A stretch of DNA of 64,000 bases. Source: Pseudomonas sp. ICMP22404. GTDB lineage: Bacteria > Pseudomonadota > Gammaproteobacteria > Pseudomonadales > Pseudomonadaceae. Of the stretch, positions 60,343 through 64,000 are shown one piece after another. A model generated the notes under the pieces. That model saw only the letters and a list, made by a program, of their open reading frames with translations, did no database searches and had not been told where the DNA came from. Made by a program: the position numbers and the translations under genes. The DNA lies in contig NZ_VCNG01000016.1 in NCBI RefSeq assembly GCF_006227205.1, forward strand, positions 83,841 to 147,840. The letters are read 5' to 3'. Numbering within the stretch: the stretch's first letter is position 1; every line of letters begins with the position of its first letter.

Positions 60343-63059
60343 TGAACCGCCAGACCACTGCCTCGACCTGCTGTTATTGCGGGGTCGGTTGCGGCGTACT
60401 GATCGAACACGACGACGAGCGCATCCTCGGCGTCAGTGGCGATCCCGCCCACCCGGCCAACTTCGGCAAACTGTGCAGCAAGGGCTCGACCCTGCACCTG
60501 ACCGGTGATCTCGCCGCACGAGCCCTGTACCCCGAGCTGCGCCTGGGCAAAGGCCTGTCCCGTGCCCGAACCGACTGGGATAGTGCCCTGGAGCACGCCG
60601 CCAGCGTGTTCGCCAAGACCATCGCTGAGCACGGCCCCGACAGTGTCGCGTTCTACATCTCCGGCCAGTTGCTGACCGAGGATTACTACGCCTTCAACAA
60701 GCTGGCCCGGGCCCTGGTCGGCACCAACAACATCGACAGCAATTCCCGGCTGTGCATGTCCTCGGCGGTGGTGGGCTATAAGCGCAGCCTCGGCGCCGAC
60801 GCGCCGCCCTGCAACTATGAAGACCTGGAGCTGAGCGACTGCGTCATGATCGTCGGCAGCAACATGGCCTACGCCCACCCGATCCTGTTTCGCCGCCTCG
60901 AAGAAGCCAAGTCCCGCCGGCCGCAGATGAAGATCATTGTCATCGACCCGCGGCGCACCGACACCTGCGATCTGGCGGACCTGCACCTGGCCATCCTGCC
61001 GGGGACCGATGTCGCCTTGTTCCATGGGATTTTGCATCTGCTGTTGTGGGAAGACTGGATCGATCACGATTTCATCAAGGCCCATACCGAAGGCCTGGCG
61101 GACCTGAAGAGCCTGGTGCGCGATTACACCCCCGCCATGGTTGCCCAGCTATGCGGCATCAGCGTCGAGCAACTGCATCAGTGTGCCGAAGCCATCGGCA
61201 CGGCCCCCAGCTTCCTGTCGTTGTGGTGCATGGGCCTGAATCAGTCCACCGCCGGCAGCGCCAAGAACAGTGCCCTGATCAACCTGCACCTCGCCACCGG
61301 GCAGATTGGCCGCCCGGGGGCCGGCCCTTTCTCGCTGACCGGCCAACCCAACGCCATGGGCGGGCGGGAAACCGGCAGCTTGTCGAACCTGTTGCCGGGC
61401 CACCGCGAAGCCGCCAACCCGGAGCATCGCGCCGAAGTCGCCGAATACTGGGGCGTCGAGCAACTGCCCGCCAATACCGGCTTGAGCGCCATCGAGTTGT
61501 TCGAGCAGGTGCGCAACGGCAAGATCAAGGCCTTGTGGATCGCCTGCACCAACCCGGCTCAATCGATGCCGGACCAGACGGCGGTTCGGGAGGCCCTGCA
61601 GGCCTGCCCGTTCGTGGTGCTGCAAGAGGCTTTCCGCACCACCGAAACCGCCGGGTTTGCCGACCTGCTGTTGCCAGCGGCCAGTTGGGGCGAAAAGGAA
61701 GGTTCGGTGACCAACTCTGAACGGCGAATTTCCCACGTTCGCCGGGCCATTGACGCACCGGGCGAAGCACGACCAGACTGGGCCATTACCGTGGATTTTG
61801 CCCAACGCCTGGAGAAACGTCTGCGGCCGGGCCAACCCAGCCTGTTCGCCTTTGACGCACCCGCCCAGTTGTTCGACGAATACAAACAATTGACCCGGGG
61901 CCGAGATCTCGACTTGTCCGGTATCAGCCATGGGCTGATCGATCGACTTGGCCCCCAGCAGTGGCCCTTCCCTGAGGGCGCCACGGTCGGGACGGCGCGT
62001 CTGTACATGGATGGCATTTTCCCCACCGACAGCGGCCGGGCGCGGTTTGTCGCCGAACCGTATCGCGCCGCCAGGGAACTACGGGACGCGCGCTACCCGT
62101 TGACCCTCAACACCGGCCGACTGCGGGACCAGTGGCACGGCATGAGCCGCACCGGCACCGCCGCGCAGTTGTTCGGTCATGTGAATGAAGCCGTACTCAG
62201 CCTGCACCCCGACGAACTGCAGCGCCAGCGCCTGCAACCGGGCGATCTGGTCAGCCTCAAGAGTCGTCGTGGCGCGGTGATCGTGGCCGTGGACAGCGAC
62301 GAAAGCGTGCGGCCCGGCCAGGCGTTCCTGCCAATGCACTGGGGCGATCGGTTCCTCAAGGGTGGAGTCAATACCCTGACCCAACCGGCTTTCGACCCCT
62401 TGTCGAAACAACCGGAACTCAAACACAGCGGCGTGCGTCTGGAACCGGTGAGCCTGCCTTGGCAGCTTTTCGCCCTGATCGAAGGCGATGTCCAACAGCA
62501 TCTGGAGACATTGCGTCCGCTGTGTGAGGTGTTTGCCTACGTCAGCCTGAGCTTGACCGGCCGTGAACGTCCCGCGTTGCTGATTCGCGCCGCCAGCACC
62601 GAAGCGCCTGACCCCGCACTGCTGCAAGCAATCGACGAACAACTGGGGCTGATCGACGGACCGGTACTGGCTTACGACGATCCCCGCCGCGCCATCGGGA
62701 AACGGGTGCGGATCGAAAACGGACGCATCACCGCCATCCGCCTGGCTGGCGAAACCCTCGCCCGTCATTGGCTGCAGAACCTGTGGCTGGAAGGTCGTGC
62801 CGATGAGCAACTGCGTCGCTGGCTGCTGGCACCGTTGAGCGCACCACCAGGCAACGTCGGCGCGGCGACCGCTGGCGGTAAAACATTGTGCAACTGCTTG
62901 AACGTCAGCCAGCGTGCGATCTGCGCCGGCATTGAACGAGGGTTGGACTTGCAAGGGCTGAAACAGGAACTGGGCTGTGGCACGCAATGCGGTTCCTGCG
63001 TACCGGAAATCAAGCGTCTGCTGGTTGCCACCGCGCAACCGATGGCCGCTCTCTCGTGA
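60342..63059 (+). CDS. nasC: Assimilatory nitrate reductase catalytic subunit with C-terminal BFD-like domain
   Basis: A 905-residue cytoplasmic molybdopterin-guanine-dinucleotide enzyme reducing nitrate to nitrite. A 4Fe-4S site lies at the start (CCYCGVGCG, then KLCSKG), the molybdenum domain includes the Cys of SRLCMSSAVVGYK and GQPNAMGGRE, and a C-terminal domain has CNCLNV and CGTQCGSC, a BFD-like 2Fe-2S site that can take electrons directly. No separate NADH-reductase subunit gene is near, which agrees with the fused domain. The name nasC/nasA varies between species. Confidence 0.94.
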   Translation: MNRQTTASTCCYCGVGCGVLIEHDDERILGVSGDPAHPANFGKLCSKGSTLHLTGDLAARALYPELRLGKGLSRARTDWDSALEHAASVFAKTIAEHGPDSVAFYISGQLLTEDYYAFNKLARALVGTNNIDSNSRLCMSSAVVGYKRSLGADAPPCNYEDLELSDCVMIVGSNMAYAHPILFRRLEEAKSRRPQMKIIVIDPRRTDTCDLADLHLAILPGTDVALFHGILHLLLWEDWIDHDFIKAHTEGLADLKSLVRDYTPAMVAQLCGISVEQLHQCAEAIGTAPSFLSLWCMGLNQSTAGSAKNSALINLHLATGQIGRPGAGPFSLTGQPNAMGGRETGSLSNLLPGHREAANPEHRAEVAEYWGVEQLPANTGLSAIELFEQVRNGKIKALWIACTNPAQSMPDQTAVREALQACPFVVLQEAFRTTETAGFADLLLPAASWGEKEGSVTNSERRISHVRRAIDAPGEARPDWAITVDFAQRLEKRLRPGQPSLFAFDAPAQLFDEYKQLTRGRDLDLSGISHGLIDRLGPQQWPFPEGATVGTARLYMDGIFPTDSGRARFVAEPYRAARELRDARYPLTLNTGRLRDQWHGMSRTGTAAQLFGHVNEAVLSLHPDELQRQRLQPGDLVSLKSRRGAVIVAVDSDESVRPGQAFLPMHWGDRFLKGGVNTLTQPAFDPLSKQPELKHSGVRLEPVSLPWQLFALIEGDVQQHLETLRPLCEVFAYVSLSLTGRERPALLIRAASTEAPDPALLQAIDEQLGLIDGPVLAYDDPRRAIGKRVRIENGRITAIRLAGETLARHWLQNLWLEGRADEQLRRWLLAPLSAPPGNVGAATAGGKTLCNCLNVSQRAICAGIERGLDLQGLKQELGCGTQCGSCVPEIKRLLVATAQPMAALS

Positions 63060-63069
63060 GGAAAACACT

Positions 63070-63825
63070 ATGAACGCAAAAGTCTGGCTGGTGGGTGCGG
63101 GTCCTGGCGACCCTGAATTGCTGACCCTTAAGGCCGTACGCGCCCTGCGCGAAGCCGACGTGGTGCTGATCGACGATCTGGTCAATGAGGCAGTGCTGGA
63201 ACATTGCTGCGGTGCACGCATCATCGCCGTGGGCAAGCGCGGCGGCTGCCGCTCCACGCCCCAGGCCTTCATCCATCGGCTGATGCTGCGCTATGCGCGC
63301 CAGGGCAAATGCGTGGTCCGCCTCAAGGGCGGCGACCCGTGCATCTTCGGTCGGGGCGGTGAAGAGGCGCAATGGCTGCGCGAGCATGGCATAGAAGTGG
63401 AGCTGGTCAATGGCATCACGGCCGGGCTGGCAGGCGCGACCCAGTGCGACATTCCCTTGACCTTGCGCGGCATCGCCCGGGGCGTGACGCTGGTCACTGC
63501 CCACACCCAGGACGGCAGCAGCCTGAACTGGCAAGCCCTGGCACAAAGCGGGACGACTTTGGTGGTGTACATGGGGGTGGCGAAACTGAGCGAGATCCGC
63601 GAGCAACTGCTGGCCGGTGGCCTGGCAGCGGACACCCCGGTGGCCATGATCGAGAATGCCTCCCTGCCTCATCAGCGAGACTGCCGCAGCGACCTGGCCT
63701 CGATGGAGGCCGATGCAGGTGCGTTTCAACTCAAGAGCCCGGCGATCCTGGTTATCGGTGCAGTGGCCGGTGCTGCGGAACTGGCAACATCTCCATCCGA
63801 ATGGCGCCAGGCCTCAGCCCTGTAA
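63070..63825 (+). CDS. cobA: Uroporphyrinogen-III C-methyltransferase (SUMT)
   Basis: A 251-residue enzyme that makes precorrin-2, first step to siroheme and cobalamin. VGAGPGDPELLTLKA, the VRLKGGDPCIFGRGGEE loop and GITAGLAG are the family motifs. It lacks the CysG N-terminal dehydrogenase/ferrochelatase part. GAGG precedes the ATG, 10 nt after the nitrate reductase stop; the longer frame overlaps that gene. It serves the siroheme of NirB. Confidence 0.94.
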   Translation: MNAKVWLVGAGPGDPELLTLKAVRALREADVVLIDDLVNEAVLEHCCGARIIAVGKRGGCRSTPQAFIHRLMLRYARQGKCVVRLKGGDPCIFGRGGEEAQWLREHGIEVELVNGITAGLAGATQCDIPLTLRGIARGVTLVTAHTQDGSSLNWQALAQSGTTLVVYMGVAKLSEIREQLLAGGLAADTPVAMIENASLPHQRDCRSDLASMEADAGAFQLKSPAILVIGAVAGAAELATSPSEWRQASAL

Positions 63826-63976
63826 CCCCTTTGCTCGCGAAGGCGGCGGTACATTCAATATTGTCGCAAGCCGACCCGCCGCTATCGCGAGCTGGCTCGC
63901 TCCCACAGGTCTTGTGTCCGCCACACAGCTATGGCACGGCGCAGCCCCCTTTGTGGGAGCGAGCCTGCTCGCGATG
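63826..63976. repeat. REP cluster (GTGGGAGC family)
   Basis: A partial arm (TGCTCGCGAAGGCGG), a right arm GCGAGCTGGCTCGCTCCCAC, then a further left arm GTGGGAGCGAGCCTGCTCGC that continues towards the window edge. The phrase GGCGGTACATTC appears after both left arms, so this is a direct duplication of a repeat and its flank. Confidence 0.8.
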
Positions 63977-64000
63977 CGGCGGTACATTCGACATTGCCGC

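Overview
The window is a stretch of chromosome from a Pseudomonas of the fluorescens group. The evidence is the high-GC coding style, the gene content (anr, hemN, ccoGHIS, rmf, dnaX, smc-zipA-ligA, nasST) and about twenty intergenic copies of three short palindromic repeat families typical of these genomes. No rRNA, tRNA, CRISPR array, prophage or intact insertion sequence was seen; the one confident RNA gene is the 4.5S (SRP) RNA.

Layout. 1-6.4 kb is accessory: the tail of a PIN-domain toxin, a 1464-residue prePAAR/Rhs type VI effector with an AT-rich unrecognised C-terminal toxin, its presumed immunity gene, and an unrecognised 336-residue protein. 6.5-14.6 kb is a low-oxygen module: ccoG-ccoH-ccoI-ccoS, a SafE-like membrane protein, hemN and the regulator anr, with Anr-type boxes before ccoG and hemN. 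14.6-20 kb carries apt, recR, a CurA-like oxidoreductase, ybaB and dnaX. 20-25.8 kb holds a periplasmic binding protein that overlaps tail-to-tail a PAS-GGDEF-EAL protein with a damaged EAL site, an XRE regulator, a Pr6Pr membrane protein, the 4.5S RNA and a zinc metallopeptidase. 25.8-33.7 kb is a minus-strand run: GntR regulator, smc, zipA, ligA. 34-42.6 kb is purine catabolism (xdhA, xdhB, xdhC, guaD), followed by a second GntR regulator and a BenE-family transporter. 42.7-51.8 kb holds yggL, dacB, a CHASE-PAS-GGDEF protein, rlmKL, rmf and pyrD.

51.8-63.8 kb is the assimilatory nitrate system and the most informative part of the window. The genes are nasS (nitrate sensor), nasT (ANTAR antiterminator), a NarK/NasA-type transporter, a fused PP2C phosphatase/Ser-Thr kinase, nirB, nirD, a molybdopterin nitrate reductase with a C-terminal BFD-like [2Fe-2S] domain, and a SUMT (cobA) for siroheme. 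Three separate non-coding leaders, before nasS, before the transporter and before nirB, share one design: a sigma-54 promoter (GG and GC exactly 12 nt apart), then hairpins with six-base loops having A at position 1 and G at position 4 (the known ANTAR RNA target), the last of which shares sequence with the 5' arm of a T-tract terminator. Binding of NasT would therefore prevent termination. This implies that nasST controls its own operon as well as the transporter and the reductase. The nirB leader carries a third hexaloop hairpin.

Other points: two copies of a YTGAC-N6-GTCAG inverted repeat lie 23 bp apart over the likely xdhA promoter, and rmf has a long, heavily structured leader. All calls come from reading the sequence; no database search or folding program was run.
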